From contig JAVKGX010000001.1 of NCBI GenBank assembly GCA_031432545.1, positions 70,411 to 134,410 on the forward strand: DNA of 64,000 nucleotides. The letters are read 5' to 3'. A program made the position numbers and the translations under genes. Position 1 is the stretch's first letter, and each line of letters begins with the position of its first letter. Below, piece by piece: positions 50,384-61,764 of the stretch. Origin of the DNA: Armatimonadota bacterium (GTDB lineage Bacteria > Sysuimicrobiota > Sysuimicrobiia > Sysuimicrobiales > Sysuimicrobiaceae). A model generated the notes under the pieces. The model saw only the letters and a program-made list of their open reading frames with translations. It searched no databases and was not told the origin of the DNA.

Positions 50384-52819
50384 TCAGCCCTCGGACTTCT
50401 CGCCCTCGATGACGGCCACCGCCGAGATCCGCTCGCCCGGGTCGAGTTTCATGACCCGTACCCCCTGCGCGGCGCGGCCGACGGTCCCGATTTCGCGCAC
50501 GAGCATGCGGACGATCTTCCCGCTCTGGCTGGCCAGCAGCATCTCGTCGGCGCTGTCCACCGCCCGGATCGCCACCACCTTGCCGTTCTTGCTCGTCAGC
50601 CGGATGTTGCGGACGCCGTACCCGCCCCGTGACTGGAGGCGGTACTCCGAGGCCGGGGTGCGCTTGCCGTAGCCGAGGTCGGTGATGGTGAGGATCTCGG
50701 GCTTTTCGCCCGCCACCGCGACTCCGACGACCTCGTCGCCCTGGCGCAGCCGGATCCCGATCACACCTGCGGCCGTCCGGCCCATCTCTCGCACACCCGA
50801 CTCCTTGAACCGGATGCTCTGCCCCTCGCGCGTGCCGAGGATGATCTCCTGACGCCCGTCGGTCAGTCGCACGCCGACGAGTTCGTCTGTCCCCTTCATG
50901 GTGATCCCTACGATGCCCGCGCGTCGGGCATTGACGAACTCCATCAGCCCCGTCTTTTTCACCATGCCGCGCTTGGTGGCCATCAGCAGCGTCCCCGCGT
51001 CCTCGAACGAGCGGATCGGGATGATCGCGTTCACGCGCTCGGCCTGCGAGATCCCGATCAGGTTCATCAGCCCCGTACCCCGGGCTGTCCGGCCCGACTC
51101 GGGGACCTCATACGCCCGCAGCCTGTAGACCTTGCCGCGGTTGGTGAAGAACAGCAAGAACGCGTGGTTGTTCGTAACCACTACGTGCTCGACGAAGTCC
51201 TCTTCCTTCGCCGCCGCTCCGATGATCCCCCGGCCGCCGCGACGCTGCGCGCGGTAGGTGCCCAGCGGCACGCGCTTGATGTACCCCTCCCGCGTCAACG
51301 TGACGACGACGTCGGTGTCGGCGATCAGATCCTCCTCCTCGAACTCCGCCTCGCGACCGGAGATGATCTTGGTGCGCCGTGCGTCCCCGTACCGGCGCTT
51401 GACGTCCTCCAGTTCCGTGCGGACGATCCCGTCCACCTTGCGCGGGTCCCTGAGCACGTCCTGGTAGTACGCGATGGCCTTCAGCAGCTCCCGGTACTCC
51501 TCGTCCACCCTGCTGCGCTCCAGCGCCGTCAGGCGCGCCATCCGCATCTCGAGGATCGCGTCGGCCTGCCGCTCAGTCAGTTTGAAGTTCTTGGTCAGGT
51601 CGGCGCGCGCTGCGGGAACATCCTTCGACTTCCGGATCAGTCCGATGACCGCGTCTAGGTGATCCAGGGCGATCTTCAGGCCTTCGAGGATGTGTGCGCG
51701 CTCCTCGGCCCGCGCCAGCTCGTAGCGCGTCCGCCGCGTGACGATCGCTCGCCGGTGATCTAGGTAGTGCGAGAGCATGTCGCGCAGCGTGAGCTGCCGC
51801 GGCACGCCTGCCACCAGTGCCAGCAGGATCACGCCGAAGTTGGCCTGCATCTGCGTGTGCTTGTACAGCTGGTTGAGCACCACCTGCGGGTTGGCCTCCC
51901 GACGCAGCTCGATGACGATCCGCATGCCCTCCCGGTCGGACTCGTCGCGCAGGTCCGCGATCCCCTGGATCTTCTTGTTGCGCACCAGCTCGGCGATGCG
52001 CGCGATCAGTGCGGCCTTGTTGGTCATGTAGGGCAGTTCGGTCACGACGACAGCCGTCCGCCCTCCGCGCAGTTCCTCGAACGCCGCTCGGGCACGCATC
52101 ACGATCGACCCGCGGCCGGTCGTGTAGGCCTCCCGGATGCCCTCGCGGCCCAGGATGAAACCACCGGTCGGGAAGTCCGGACCCTTGACGATCTTCGCCA
52201 GCGCTTCGGCCGGCATTTGGGGTTCGTCGATCAGACCCACCAGCGCGTCGCAGATCTCGGTGAGGTTGTGGGGGGGGATGTTGGTGGCCATCCCCACCGC
52301 GATGCCACTGGCCCCGTTCACCAGCAGGTTGGGGATGCGCGCCGGCAGCACCACCGGCTCCTTGCGCGTCTGGTCGAAGTTGGGGACGAAATCCACCGTG
52401 TCCTTGTCCAGATCTGCCAGCATCTCCATGGCGATCGGCGTCAGGCGCGCCTCGGTGTACCGCATCGCGCCCGGTGGGTCGTCGTCCATGCTGCCGAAGT
52501 TGCCCTGTCCGTCCACCAGCGGGTAGCGCATCACCCACGGTTGGGCCAGGCGCACGAGGGTCGGGTAGACGACGGCCTCACCGTGCGGATGGTAGTTGCC
52601 CGAGGTGTCGCCGCAGATCTTCGCGCACTTCCGGTAGGGGCGGTTAGGCGCCAGCCCCAGGTCGTTCATCGCCACGAGGATGCGCCGCTGGACAGGCTTC
52701 AAGCCGTCGCGCACGTCGGGAAGCGCCCGCGACACGATGACCGACATCGCGTAGTCGAGGTACGCCTCCTGCATCTCCCGCTCGATCGGGCGTGGGACGA
52801 TCCGTTCCTCGATGGCCAA
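50384..52819 (-). CDS. gyrA: DNA gyrase subunit A
   Basis: 811-aa type II topoisomerase subunit. The catalytic Tyr is Tyr121 in AMRYTEARL, and the C-terminal beta-pinwheel carries the GyrA box QRRGGRG (about residue 530), marking gyrase rather than topo IV. In the quinolone-resistance region the sequence is [13 protein letters not shown]: Ala82 and Pro86 stand where E. coli has Ser83 and Asp87, changes that would weaken quinolone binding. A 71-base gap follows gyrB. Confidence 0.97.
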   Translation of the reverse strand: MAIEERIVPRPIEREMQEAYLDYAMSVIVSRALPDVRDGLKPVQRRILVAMNDLGLAPNRPYRKCAKICGDTSGNYHPHGEAVVYPTLVRLAQPWVMRYPLVDGQGNFGSMDDDPPGAMRYTEARLTPIAMEMLADLDKDTVDFVPNFDQTRKEPVVLPARIPNLLVNGASGIAVGMATNIPPHNLTEICDALVGLIDEPQMPAEALAKIVKGPDFPTGGFILGREGIREAYTTGRGSIVMRARAAFEELRGGRTAVVVTELPYMTNKAALIARIAELVRNKKIQGIADLRDESDREGMRIVIELRREANPQVVLNQLYKHTQMQANFGVILLALVAGVPRQLTLRDMLSHYLDHRRAIVTRRTRYELARAEERAHILEGLKIALDHLDAVIGLIRKSKDVPAARADLTKNFKLTERQADAILEMRMARLTALERSRVDEEYRELLKAIAYYQDVLRDPRKVDGIVRTELEDVKRRYGDARRTKIISGREAEFEEEDLIADTDVVVTLTREGYIKRVPLGTYRAQRRGGRGIIGAAAKEEDFVEHVVVTNNHAFLLFFTNRGKVYRLRAYEVPESGRTARGTGLMNLIGISQAERVNAIIPIRSFEDAGTLLMATKRGMVKKTGLMEFVNARRAGIVGITMKGTDELVGVRLTDGRQEIILGTREGQSIRFKESGVREMGRTAAGVIGIRLRQGDEVVGVAVAGEKPEILTITDLGYGKRTPASEYRLQSRGGYGVRNIRLTSKNGKVVAIRAVDSADEMLLASQSGKIVRMLVREIGTVGRAAQGVRVMKLDPGERISAVAVIEGEKSEG

Positions 52820-52890
52820 GGGGAACCCTCCGGATCAGCGGTCAGCCGCCGCGCGAGGGGTGTGACAGCGCATCGCTGACGGCCGACGCC

Positions 52891-54813
<1,923 letters not shown>

Positions 54814-55018
54814 TTACCCCGGGCGGGGGTTTAGTTGCTCACGACATTCAACGGGCACCCGCCCATCAGAGCGCGTGCCCCTAACCCTATATAGATGAAA
54901 GATATCACCCAGGTCCGGCGGTCGTCAACGGCGCAATCCCGCTTGGGAAGCCGATTTGCCGCCGTCGACCGCTACTGGATGCTTGGAGGCGATCGTATGT
55001 TCTACTGCGTACGTTCGG

Positions 55019-55270
55019 CTACATCCCCTGATACAGTTCGCGCACCCGGGTGGCGACGGTCGAGGGCGAGATCTGAGACGGGTACAGGCCGCGGGTGGTC
55101 ACGACGACCGAACGGGCGTCGCTGAGGCGTTCCCCGCGCAGCCACCCGGCTGCCGCGGCCCGCTGAAAGAACTCCTGGTTCACCTCAGCGGTCTGCGCCA
55201 GCCGCGCATCGACGATGGCCACAATCTCGTCTGCCCGCACGACCACATCTTCCCCGATGTGCACGTACAC
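55019..55270 (-). CDS. RemB/YaaB-like DUF370-family regulator
   Basis: 83-aa protein beginning YVHIGEDVVVRADEIVAIVD, the pattern of RemB (YaaB), a DUF370 protein. In Bacillus, remB likewise lies between recF and gyrB. RemA-type proteins bind DNA and remB is related; function here is unknown. Starts with GTG at 55270, six bases after the dciA-like stop. The C-terminal half differs from Bacillus RemB. Confidence 0.78.
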   Translation of the reverse strand: MYVHIGEDVVVRADEIVAIVDARLAQTAEVNQEFFQRAAAAGWLRGERLSDARSVVVTTRGLYPSQISPSTVATRVRELYQGM

Positions 55271-55276
55271 GGCGTC

Positions 55277-55864
55277 CTACCGCAGCGGTGGGGCGTCGCT
55301 GGCTGGCCGGCAGAACGGGCACACCTCTCGGCGGTGGGGATCCGTGAGCGTTCCACACCTCGGACACGGCCGCCATCCCATAGCCAGCCGCGCCGCCCGC
55401 AACCGCGCCACCCGCATCAGCACCCTGCGTGCGGCCTCCCGGGTGCTGGCGTCCCCGATGCGGGCCACCTGCTGGTCGATCTGCTCGGCCTCGCCGGCTG
55501 CCACGGGCGGCTCGGACGCCCGCGCCCCCTCCGCCGCCCGCCCGACCCCCTCGCCTGTCTCCCATCCATCGGCGCGGTGAGCCACCCGAATCGACCGCAC
55601 CACCTCCCGCCCCAGACGGGTGTTGATCTTGCGGCGAATGGCCTCGCGCCGCAGGCTGACCTCCTGGGCGGCGGCGGGACTCCGGGCGGCCAGCAGCATC
55701 TCCCCCGCTCGAAACCCTTCCACCCGACAGAGGCTGCCGAGTGGTCCGGCCACGGCTTCCCACGCGGCGAGGGCTTTCGCGCCTTCCAGTCCTGCCCCCA
55801 GCGTGCCCTCCCTGGCCAGGTCCCGCAGTACGTCTGCGATCGGCACAGGCCGCCTTCTGTTCAC
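55277..55864 (-). CDS. DciA-like (DUF721) protein with C-terminal zinc ribbon
   Basis: 195-aa protein. The N-terminal part (about residues 5-95, with AWEAVAGPLGSLCRVEGFRAGEMLLAA around 34-60) is the DUF721/DciA fold, whose members recruit or load the replicative helicase. Residues about 165-185 add a zinc-ribbon pair CPRC...CPFC not found in typical DciA. The GTG start overlaps the recF stop as GTGA. Position between recF and gyrB fits a replication role. Confidence 0.82.
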   Translation of the reverse strand: MNRRRPVPIADVLRDLAREGTLGAGLEGAKALAAWEAVAGPLGSLCRVEGFRAGEMLLAARSPAAAQEVSLRREAIRRKINTRLGREVVRSIRVAHRADGWETGEGVGRAAEGARASEPPVAAGEAEQIDQQVARIGDASTREAARRVLMRVARLRAARLAMGWRPCPRCGTLTDPHRREVCPFCRPASDAPPLR

Positions 55865-56901
55865 GGCCCCACCACGACCACTGTCGCCGCCGTGTGCACG
55901 GCCGACCGGTCCGTCGCCGTCAATACCGCCTGACCGCAGCTCGATACGATCTCCAACAGCCTCGCGGCGCGGGCCCGGTCAAGATCCGACAGCACGTCGT
56001 CGAACAGCAGCACCGGATCCTCCCCCATCTCCTTCCGCACCACCTCCCGCTCGGCCAATCTCAGCGCGACCACCACGGCGCGCTGCTGGCCGCGGGAACC
56101 AAACGCCCGGACGGCGATGCCGTCCAGGGTGATCTCGAGGTCGTCCCGGTGCGGCCCGGTCAGCGTCACCCCGCGGCGGTACTCCTCCCGCCGGGCCTTG
56201 AGCAGCGCCACCCTCGCCCCCTCCGCCTCCCCGCTCCATGACGGCAGGTAGCGAAGCCCGACCCCGCCACAGCCCAGCGCCGCCCCTGCCTCCGAGGCAT
56301 GCTGTGCCAGCCGCCGCACCAGCGACGCACGGCGATCCGTGATCGCTGTGCCCAGCTCGATCAATTGCTCATCCCAGACCTCAAGCAGCTGCGCCGGCGC
56401 GCCGGCCCGCAGCAGGCGGTTCCTCTGCTGCAGCACCCGTGCGTACCGAAGCAGGTTCCGGTAGTGGGAGGCGCTGAGCTGGCACAGCACCCCGTCCATC
56501 AGGCGCCGACGGTGTCCGGCCGGTCCGGCTACGACCTCGCTGTCCTGCGGACCCGAAAGCACGCGCACCACCCGGCCCAGCAGCCCGGCGCGGCTGGTCC
56601 GCGCACCGTTGATGCGGATGTGCTTGAGCCCGCTGCGATACAGCCGAACCTCCGCCACGTGCCCGCCCCCCGCCCGTTCGTAGGCCGCCCGCGCCACGGC
56701 CTGCTCCGCACCGAACCGGATGACCTCCGTCTCTCGAACGGTCCGGTGGCTGCGGCCGGTAGCCGTCACGTCCACGGCCTCCAGGAGGTTCGTCTTGCCG
56801 ACCCCGTTGGGCCCCACGATCACGTTGAGCCCGGGCTCAAACGCGACTTCTGCGCGCGCCTGATTCCGGAAGTCCACCACGAACACGGACCGGACGCGCA
56901 T
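55861..56901 (-). CDS. recF: DNA replication and repair protein RecF
   Basis: 346-aa SMC-like ATPase for gap repair. The Walker A motif GPNGVGKTN lies at about residues 30-38, the ABC signature in GSRGQQRAVVVALRLAE, and Walker B in LLFDDVLSDLD. Start ATG 56901 overlaps the S4 gene stop (ATGA); the frame open to 57063 is a shadow of that gene. Standard dnaN-S4-recF order. Confidence 0.96.
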   Translation of the reverse strand: MRVRSVFVVDFRNQARAEVAFEPGLNVIVGPNGVGKTNLLEAVDVTATGRSHRTVRETEVIRFGAEQAVARAAYERAGGGHVAEVRLYRSGLKHIRINGARTSRAGLLGRVVRVLSGPQDSEVVAGPAGHRRRLMDGVLCQLSASHYRNLLRYARVLQQRNRLLRAGAPAQLLEVWDEQLIELGTAITDRRASLVRRLAQHASEAGAALGCGGVGLRYLPSWSGEAEGARVALLKARREEYRRGVTLTGPHRDDLEITLDGIAVRAFGSRGQQRAVVVALRLAEREVVRKEMGEDPVLLFDDVLSDLDRARAARLLEIVSSCGQAVLTATDRSAVHTAATVVVVGP

Positions 56902-57137
56902 CAGACCTCCGCCACCACGACCAGGCGAACCCCGGCGGCGTCCACAACATCGCCCGGCACCACGGCCCGCGACCGGCGGGTCTCTACCGCTCCGTTCACA
57001 CGTACCCGCCCCTCCTGCACCATCCTCTTGGCTTCGCCCCCCGTGCCCACAACACCGGCCCACTTCAGCAACGCGCCCAGTTCGATCCGCTCACCCCGAA
57101 TCGCCACCCACCGTCCCCCACGCGCCGAGGCGGACAT
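56901..57137 (-). CDS. S4-domain RNA-binding protein (YaaA/RlbA-like)
   Basis: 78-aa protein with an S4 fold: IELGALLKWAGVVGTGGEAKRMVQEG followed by VRVNGAVETRRSRAV (about residues 18-60). In Bacillus the same small gene (yaaA/rlbA) sits between dnaN and recF and its product associates with ribosome assembly. It starts six bases after the dnaN stop. Confidence 0.9.
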   Translation of the reverse strand: MSASARGGRWVAIRGERIELGALLKWAGVVGTGGEAKRMVQEGRVRVNGAVETRRSRAVVPGDVVDAAGVRLVVVAEV

Positions 57138-57143
57138 CGCCGA

Positions 57144-58247
57144 CTACCCGTACACACGAACCGGTGCCAGCACGTACACGTAGTCCTCCCGCCCCACGGG
57201 CCGAAGCGCGCCCGGGGACAGCGGTCCCGTCAGGTCGAACGACACCTCGTCGGCGTCCATGACCGACAGCGCGTCCATCAGGTAGCGTGCATTGAACGCT
57301 GCCTCGATGCCCTCGCCCTCCGTGTGCACCTCGATCTCCTCCTGCGCCCGACCCACCTCCGGTGTGTTCGATTGCAGCCGCAGGACGTCGCCCACCGCGC
57401 TGAACCGAACCACGGTCGCCGAGTCCCGCGCCGTGATCGACACCCTCCGCACCGCTGCGTGCAACCGCTCCGTCCTGACGCGTACCTTCTGCTTGAACTC
57501 CTTGGGGATCACCTGCTGGTAGTTCGGAAACTGCCCGCCGATCACGCGCGACACCACACGCACCTCACCCACCGATACGACCACCTGGTTGTCCACCAAC
57601 CCGATCGCGACCTCCTTGTCCGCTCCGGCCAGCAACCTCACCAGCTCGTGCATCGCCTTGCCGGGCACGATGGCAGCCATGCTTGCGCCCTTGCCGATCC
57701 TGGCGGTGCGCAGCGCCAGCCGACCGCCGTCCGTGGCCACCAGACGCATCTCGCCACCTTCCACCACCACGTAGACCCCCGTCAAAAACGGCCGTGTCTC
57801 GTCGGTGCTCACCGCGAAGATCGTCTGCCGGATCATCCCCCGCAGAAGCCCTGCGTCCACCCGACAGACCGGATCCACCTCCGTGTCGGGCAGCCGCGGA
57901 AAGTCCCCCGCCGGCAGGCCCAGGATCTCGAAGGCCGATCGCTCGCACAGGATCTCCGCCTGGCTGGCGCCCTCCTCCACCCGGATCTCCACCGGGGCGG
58001 CCGGCAGGTTGCTTACGATCTCCGTCAACAACCGCGCCGGCAACGTCACCATCCCGCCCCGGTCCACCTGCGCCGGCACCTCCGTGCGGATGCCCAGCTC
58101 CAGGTCCGTCGCCGACACCCGCACCCCATCGCGGGTCGTCTCCAGCAGCAGGTTGGCCAGGATCGGCATCGTCGTCCGCGACGACACAGCCCGACCCGCG
58201 GTGTGCACCGCCCGCGACAGATCCTCCTGCGAACACCGTATCCTCAT
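57144..58247 (-). CDS. dnaN: DNA polymerase III beta sliding clamp
   Basis: 367-aa clamp with three similar domains. Seen: start MRIRCSQEDL, ILANLLLE, the ATDGGRLAL hairpin, and the C-terminal SPGALRPVG...YVLAPVRV, which ends with the hydrophobic peptide-binding cleft region. The ATG at 58247 is behind GAGGAGG; the frame open to 58286 has no such site. It follows dnaA after a 231-base spacer. Confidence 0.96.
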   Translation of the reverse strand: MRIRCSQEDLSRAVHTAGRAVSSRTTMPILANLLLETTRDGVRVSATDLELGIRTEVPAQVDRGGMVTLPARLLTEIVSNLPAAPVEIRVEEGASQAEILCERSAFEILGLPAGDFPRLPDTEVDPVCRVDAGLLRGMIRQTIFAVSTDETRPFLTGVYVVVEGGEMRLVATDGGRLALRTARIGKGASMAAIVPGKAMHELVRLLAGADKEVAIGLVDNQVVVSVGEVRVVSRVIGGQFPNYQQVIPKEFKQKVRVRTERLHAAVRRVSITARDSATVVRFSAVGDVLRLQSNTPEVGRAQEEIEVHTEGEGIEAAFNARYLMDALSVMDADEVSFDLTGPLSPGALRPVGREDYVYVLAPVRVYG

Positions 58248-58382
58248 ACCCACAAGCCTCCTCCGCCGGGCGGGACGGATTGCCACTGTGTATCAGGTCG
58301 TAGCAACCGTCGTAGGGGGTGTGTGCGGTGTGCAAAATCCCCGAACTGATTCTACGACGCGGCGTTGCGTCCTGCCGAAAGC

Positions 58383-58391
58383 TGTGGACAA
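58383..58391. promoter_or_regulatory. DnaA box in the dnaA-dnaN spacer
   Basis: TGTGGACAA (complement TTGTCCACA), eight of nine bases of the consensus box. Apart from it, the 231-base spacer (58248-58478) shows no other repeated signal that I could recognise. Confidence 0.55.
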
Positions 58392-58478
58392 CGGGCCGCG
58401 GCCCGTCCCCACCGTCCCCGGCCCCAAGGGGTATGGGCGGGAGGGTGTGGGCGGAGGGCGGGCTGTCCCCAGGTGGGT

Positions 58479-59858
58479 TTACCCGATGCGCTGGAACTGC
58501 TGGATGAGAGCGTGGACGGTGGCTGCCAGATGGGGATCGCGCTGCATCTGCTCTCGGACGCGGTCGCAGGCGTGCATGACGGTTGTGTGGTCGCGGCCCC
58601 CGAACTCGTCGCCGATCCTGGGAAGCGACGAGTCGGTCAGTTCGCGGGCGAGGTACATCGCGACCTGGCGGGGGAAGGCCACGCCCTTGGTGCGTCTTTT
58701 GGCCTTCATGTCGTCCAGCCGGAGCCCGAACTTCTCGGCCACCGCCTTCTGGATGGCGGCGATGGTGATCGGCTGCGGCCGAGTCTGCGGGAGGAGGTCG
58801 CGTAGGACGGTCCGCGCCAGGTCCACCGACGGCGGCACGCGCGTGAGCGTAGCGTAGGCCACGACGCGCACGAGGGCTCCTTCGAGTTCGCGGATGTTGG
58901 ACTGGAAGTGCTGGGCGATGAACTCCGTCACGTCGTGGGGCACGCTCATGCGCTCCAGCTCGGCCTTCTTGCGCAAGATGGCCACGCGGGTTTCGTAGTC
59001 GGGGGGTTGGACGTCGGCGATGAGGCCCCACTCGAAGCGCGATCGGAGGCGATCTTCGAGGGTGGGGATGTCCTTGGGCGGCCGGTCCGAGGTCAGGATG
59101 ATCTGTTTGCCGGCATCGTGCAGCGCATTGAAGGTGTGGAAGAACTCCTCCTGGGTGCTGGGTTTGCCGGCGATGAACTGGATGTCGTCGATCAGCAGGA
59201 CGTCGACGCTGCGGTACTTGCGGCGCAGGTCCTCGGTGCGGCCGCCCTGGATGGCGCTGATTACCTCGTTGGTGAACTTCTCGCCGGTGCAGTAAAAGAT
59301 CCGAATCTCGCCCCGCCGGGCAACGAGCTTGTGGGCGATGGCCTGTAGGAGGTGCGTCTTGCCCAGACCGACGCCTCCGTAGATGAACAAGGGATTGTAG
59401 GCGCGTGCGGGGGACTCTGCGACGGCGAGGGCGGCTGCGTGAGCGAAGCGGTTGCCCGACCCCACGACGAACGTGTCGAAGGTGTAGCGCGGGGACAGGT
59501 GCATGCCGTCGGGCGGCACCGTGCGCGGTCCGTCCAGGCTGGCGCGCGGATCGGACGGCAGTTCGTCCTGGTAGCCGCCGTCGTCGGAGACCAGCAGGCG
59601 GACCGAGATCTCCCGGCCGAGCAGGCGGTGGAGTTCCTCGCGGATCGTGGCGAGGTACCTCTCCTCCACCCACTGCTTGGCCATCGCGTTAGGGACCGCC
59701 AGCAGGATGGCGTCGTCTTCCAGCAGCAGCGGGCGGGCGCTCTTCAGGAACATCTCGACACCCACACCCGGCCGGCTGAGGCGTTCCTGCAGCCGGCTGA
59801 GGGTGTCTTGCCATACCTGCTGCACGCGGGACTGCGGCATGCGCGAGGTGGTCTCCAT
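58479..59858 (-). CDS. dnaA: Chromosomal replication initiator DnaA
   Basis: 459-aa AAA+ initiator. Domain I spans about residues 8-90, a short linker follows, then the AAA+ domain with Walker [10 protein letters not shown] (161-169) and Walker [11 protein letters not shown]. The C-terminal helix-turn-helix binds DnaA boxes through the signature [15 protein letters not shown] (about 418-432). The ATG follows GAGGAG. It lies 64 bases downstream of the GHKL-ATPase gene and about 1.1 kb from the box cluster at 60.93-61.09 kb. Confidence 0.97.
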   Translation of the reverse strand: METTSRMPQSRVQQVWQDTLSRLQERLSRPGVGVEMFLKSARPLLLEDDAILLAVPNAMAKQWVEERYLATIREELHRLLGREISVRLLVSDDGGYQDELPSDPRASLDGPRTVPPDGMHLSPRYTFDTFVVGSGNRFAHAAALAVAESPARAYNPLFIYGGVGLGKTHLLQAIAHKLVARRGEIRIFYCTGEKFTNEVISAIQGGRTEDLRRKYRSVDVLLIDDIQFIAGKPSTQEEFFHTFNALHDAGKQIILTSDRPPKDIPTLEDRLRSRFEWGLIADVQPPDYETRVAILRKKAELERMSVPHDVTEFIAQHFQSNIRELEGALVRVVAYATLTRVPPSVDLARTVLRDLLPQTRPQPITIAAIQKAVAEKFGLRLDDMKAKRRTKGVAFPRQVAMYLARELTDSSLPRIGDEFGGRDHTTVMHACDRVREQMQRDPHLAATVHALIQQFQRIG

Positions 59859-59921
59859 GGTGGCGAACTCCTCGGGGTCGGTGATCCCAGACTAGCACCG
59901 GCTGCGCGGGCCGGGAACCGA

Positions 59922-60704
59922 TCACGAATTCGACTTGAAGATCTCGTCGACGAACCGCACGCCCTGCTCGGTGAGGGTGCGGCGGCCGCCCGGATGCGCG
60001 CGGAGCAAGTCGAGCCGTTCGAGCGCGGCGAGCTCCCGGTACGCCGTGCTCAGACTGATGTCCAGTTCTTTGGCAACCGTCGTCGGGCCCGCGCTTCCCA
60101 TCTCGGCGACCAGGAGCAGTACGCGGTTTTGGCGTTCGGTGGTCTTCGCGAGGGTGGGTCGGCTCGGAGCCGAAGGGGGCGTGGTCCGCTCCGGGGCCAT
60201 GCGGAGCGTGACGACGGTGCCGCCGTCGAGGTTGTCCTCCAGCGTAATTGCGCCGCCCAGAAAGGTCAGCTGCTCCCGCGCCACCGGCAATCCCGATCCG
60301 ACGCCCCGGATCACCTTGCGCATCGCCGACGTCGCTGTGGTGAAGCCGGGCTGCATCGCGCGCTCCTTGTCGCGGATGCCGGGGCCTTGGTCCGAGATGC
60401 GAATGGTGTTGCCCTCGTCGGTGATGGTGATCACGGCGTTGCGAAAGTGTGCATGGATGAGGTTCTCGACGATCTCCCGGATCACGACGAACGGGATACG
60501 ACTGCCACGGCGTTGGGCGTGGTCGAACGTGCTCGTTGCGAGCTTGGCCACCAGGTCGTGAAAGTCATCGCTGGACAGCGAGATGACACGCGGCTCGGCC
60601 AGCGGCGAGTCGTATACGGCCAGCCGGACTTCGGGGGCCGCGTCGGACGCCTGCGTTGCCTCCCGCTCGCCGAGGATCTCGTTGAGGAGGTCGCGCAGTG
60701 ACAT
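59922..60704 (-). CDS. GHKL ATPase fused to a winged helix, next to oriC
   Basis: 260-aa cytosolic protein. Residues about 40-168 form a histidine-kinase-like ATPase fold: N-box REIVENLIH (76-84), G1 DQGPGI (105-110), G2 GVGSGLPVA (134-142). There is no phospho-accepting His domain or receiver. A disordered Pro/Ser linker (about 170-188) joins a C-terminal helix-turn-helix of DeoR/wHTH type (about 191-250, STAYRELAALERLDLL). The fold resembles RsbW/SpoIIAB-type proteins. It sits between oriC and dnaA on the dnaA strand, so a role in initiation control or in a stress response is possible, but unproven. The start ATG has only a weak ribosome site. Confidence 0.85.
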   Translation of the reverse strand: MSLRDLLNEILGEREATQASDAAPEVRLAVYDSPLAEPRVISLSSDDFHDLVAKLATSTFDHAQRRGSRIPFVVIREIVENLIHAHFRNAVITITDEGNTIRISDQGPGIRDKERAMQPGFTTATSAMRKVIRGVGSGLPVAREQLTFLGGAITLEDNLDGGTVVTLRMAPERTTPPSAPSRPTLAKTTERQNRVLLLVAEMGSAGPTTVAKELDISLSTAYRELAALERLDLLRAHPGGRRTLTEQGVRFVDEIFKSNS

Positions 60705-60899
60705 GGTGTCTGCATGCCCTCAGGCGAATTGGCCATGCGCCCACCGACTCCTCCGCCGACGGGCTGGTCCGGTGTGGTTTTCGGCACCTTCCGCGGGAAC
60801 TCTTGCCGATGTCAGAGGGTCGCCGAAAAGTACGCCATCTGCGGTGAAACCCGTCTGGCCGAGGGCGAGGGTCAGCCGGCGGGATTGGCGGGAACCTGC

Positions 60900-61110
60900 G
60901 TGGAAGGGTTGTTTTGCCGGTCCGCAGAGATTGTCCACAGAAGGTGAAAAAGCTGTTGACAACTTGCTTCTGCACCGCCACGTGCAGCCGTCGGTCGCCA
61001 GACAGTCGGGGGCAGGCTCATGTGTTCGAGGGCACCGTGGCATGGGCATTCTGTGGAAAACCCCCCGGTTTGCGGACAAGTTATCCACAGGTGGGTGTAC
61101 CGCATCGTCT
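60900..61110. other. Probable chromosomal origin oriC (DnaA-box cluster)
   Basis: Five DnaA-box-like nonamers in 160 bases: TTGTCCACA (60931-60939), TGTTGACAA (60954-60962, reverse), TGTGGAAAA (61052-61060, reverse), TGCGGACAA (61071-61079, reverse) and the perfect TTATCCACA (61081-61089). Genes diverge here: dnaA side on minus, rpmH side on plus, the usual dnaA-oriC-rpmH layout. The rest of the 503-base gap (60705-61207) has no gene; 60940-60970 and 61141-61200 are its most AT-rich parts. Confidence 0.85.
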
Positions 61111-61149
61111 GCCGGCACGTCGTAGGGTGCCGCCGGCATGCGGCTTTCT

Positions 61150-61158
61150 TGGTATACT
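61150..61158 (+). promoter_or_regulatory. Extended -10 promoter of rpmH
   Basis: TGG directly before TATACT (61153-61158) makes an extended -10 element; no -35 is convincing. The predicted start near 61165 leaves a leader of about 43 nt before rpmH. Confidence 0.55.
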
Positions 61159-61207
61159 ACATTGCGGCTTTTGCCGCCGTGGGGATTTCGTTTGACGGGA
61201 GTCGAAG

Positions 61208-61342
61208 GTGAAGCGCACCTATCAGCCGAAGAAGCGCCGCCGCGCGCGCGTCCACGGGTTCCGGGCGCGGATGCGCACGCCCGGAGGCCGCAACGTCTTG
61301 CGCAGGCGGCGCGCCGCCCGGCGCAGGAGGATCGCCGGTTAG
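61208..61342 (+). CDS. rpmH: 50S ribosomal protein L34
   Basis: 44-aa, highly basic protein of the large ribosomal subunit. The GTG at 61208 is preceded by GGGAG, and the sequence begins [17 protein letters not shown], with GFRARM and R-rich tail typical of L34. Length matches the family. It sits at the classic position between oriC and rnpA. The rnpA reading frame is open through all of it. Confidence 0.97.
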   Translation: MKRTYQPKKRRRARVHGFRARMRTPGGRNVLRRRRAARRRRIAG

Positions 61343-61356
61343 CGGGCCCGAGCACG

Positions 61357-61764
61357 GTGACGGCGGTCGGGGGGCAACCCGAGCACGGCATCGATCGCCT
61401 CCGGACCCCGCGGGACTTCCGCCGTGTGTACGATGAAGGTCGGCGGCATGTCGCCGATCTTTTTGTCCTCTACCGGCGTCCGCTGCCGGGTCCGGCGCGC
61501 GTGGGGATCTCGGTCGGGCGCCGCGTGGGAACGGCCGTGGTGCGCAACCGGGTGCGGCGGAGGGTGCGGGAGATCCTGCGACACATCCCCCTGGGGCGGT
61601 GTCAGGAGGTCGTGGTCGTGGTGCGCCCGCAGGCCGCGCGGGCGGACTTCGCAGCCTTGCGGTCGCAGCTGGAAGCGCTGGTGAGGGAAAGCGGGGCGCT
61701 GCGCGCGCCGTCGGAGGGACGGGGCCGTGCAGAGGGAGACGATGGGCGCTCGGGTGGGAGCTGA
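61357..61764 (+). CDS. rnpA: Ribonuclease P protein component
   Basis: 135 aa from the GTG at 61357. The family signature [28 protein letters not shown] (read as several shorter motifs around residues 48-75) includes the RNR motif that binds the RNA subunit. It matures tRNA 5' ends. The GTG has little ribosome site. The frame is open back to 61138 through rpmH, and a TTG at 61192 has a GGGGA in front, so a Thermus-like longer form is possible. Confidence 0.93.
   Translation: MTAVGGQPEHGIDRLRTPRDFRRVYDEGRRHVADLFVLYRRPLPGPARVGISVGRRVGTAVVRNRVRRRVREILRHIPLGRCQEVVVVVRPQAARADFAALRSQLEALVRESGALRAPSEGRGRAEGDDGRSGGS

Noticed and set aside
54895-55125. Small plus-strand frame in the gyrB-remB gap
   Set aside because: No ribosome site and no homology that I recognise; it runs antisense into the remB-like gene.
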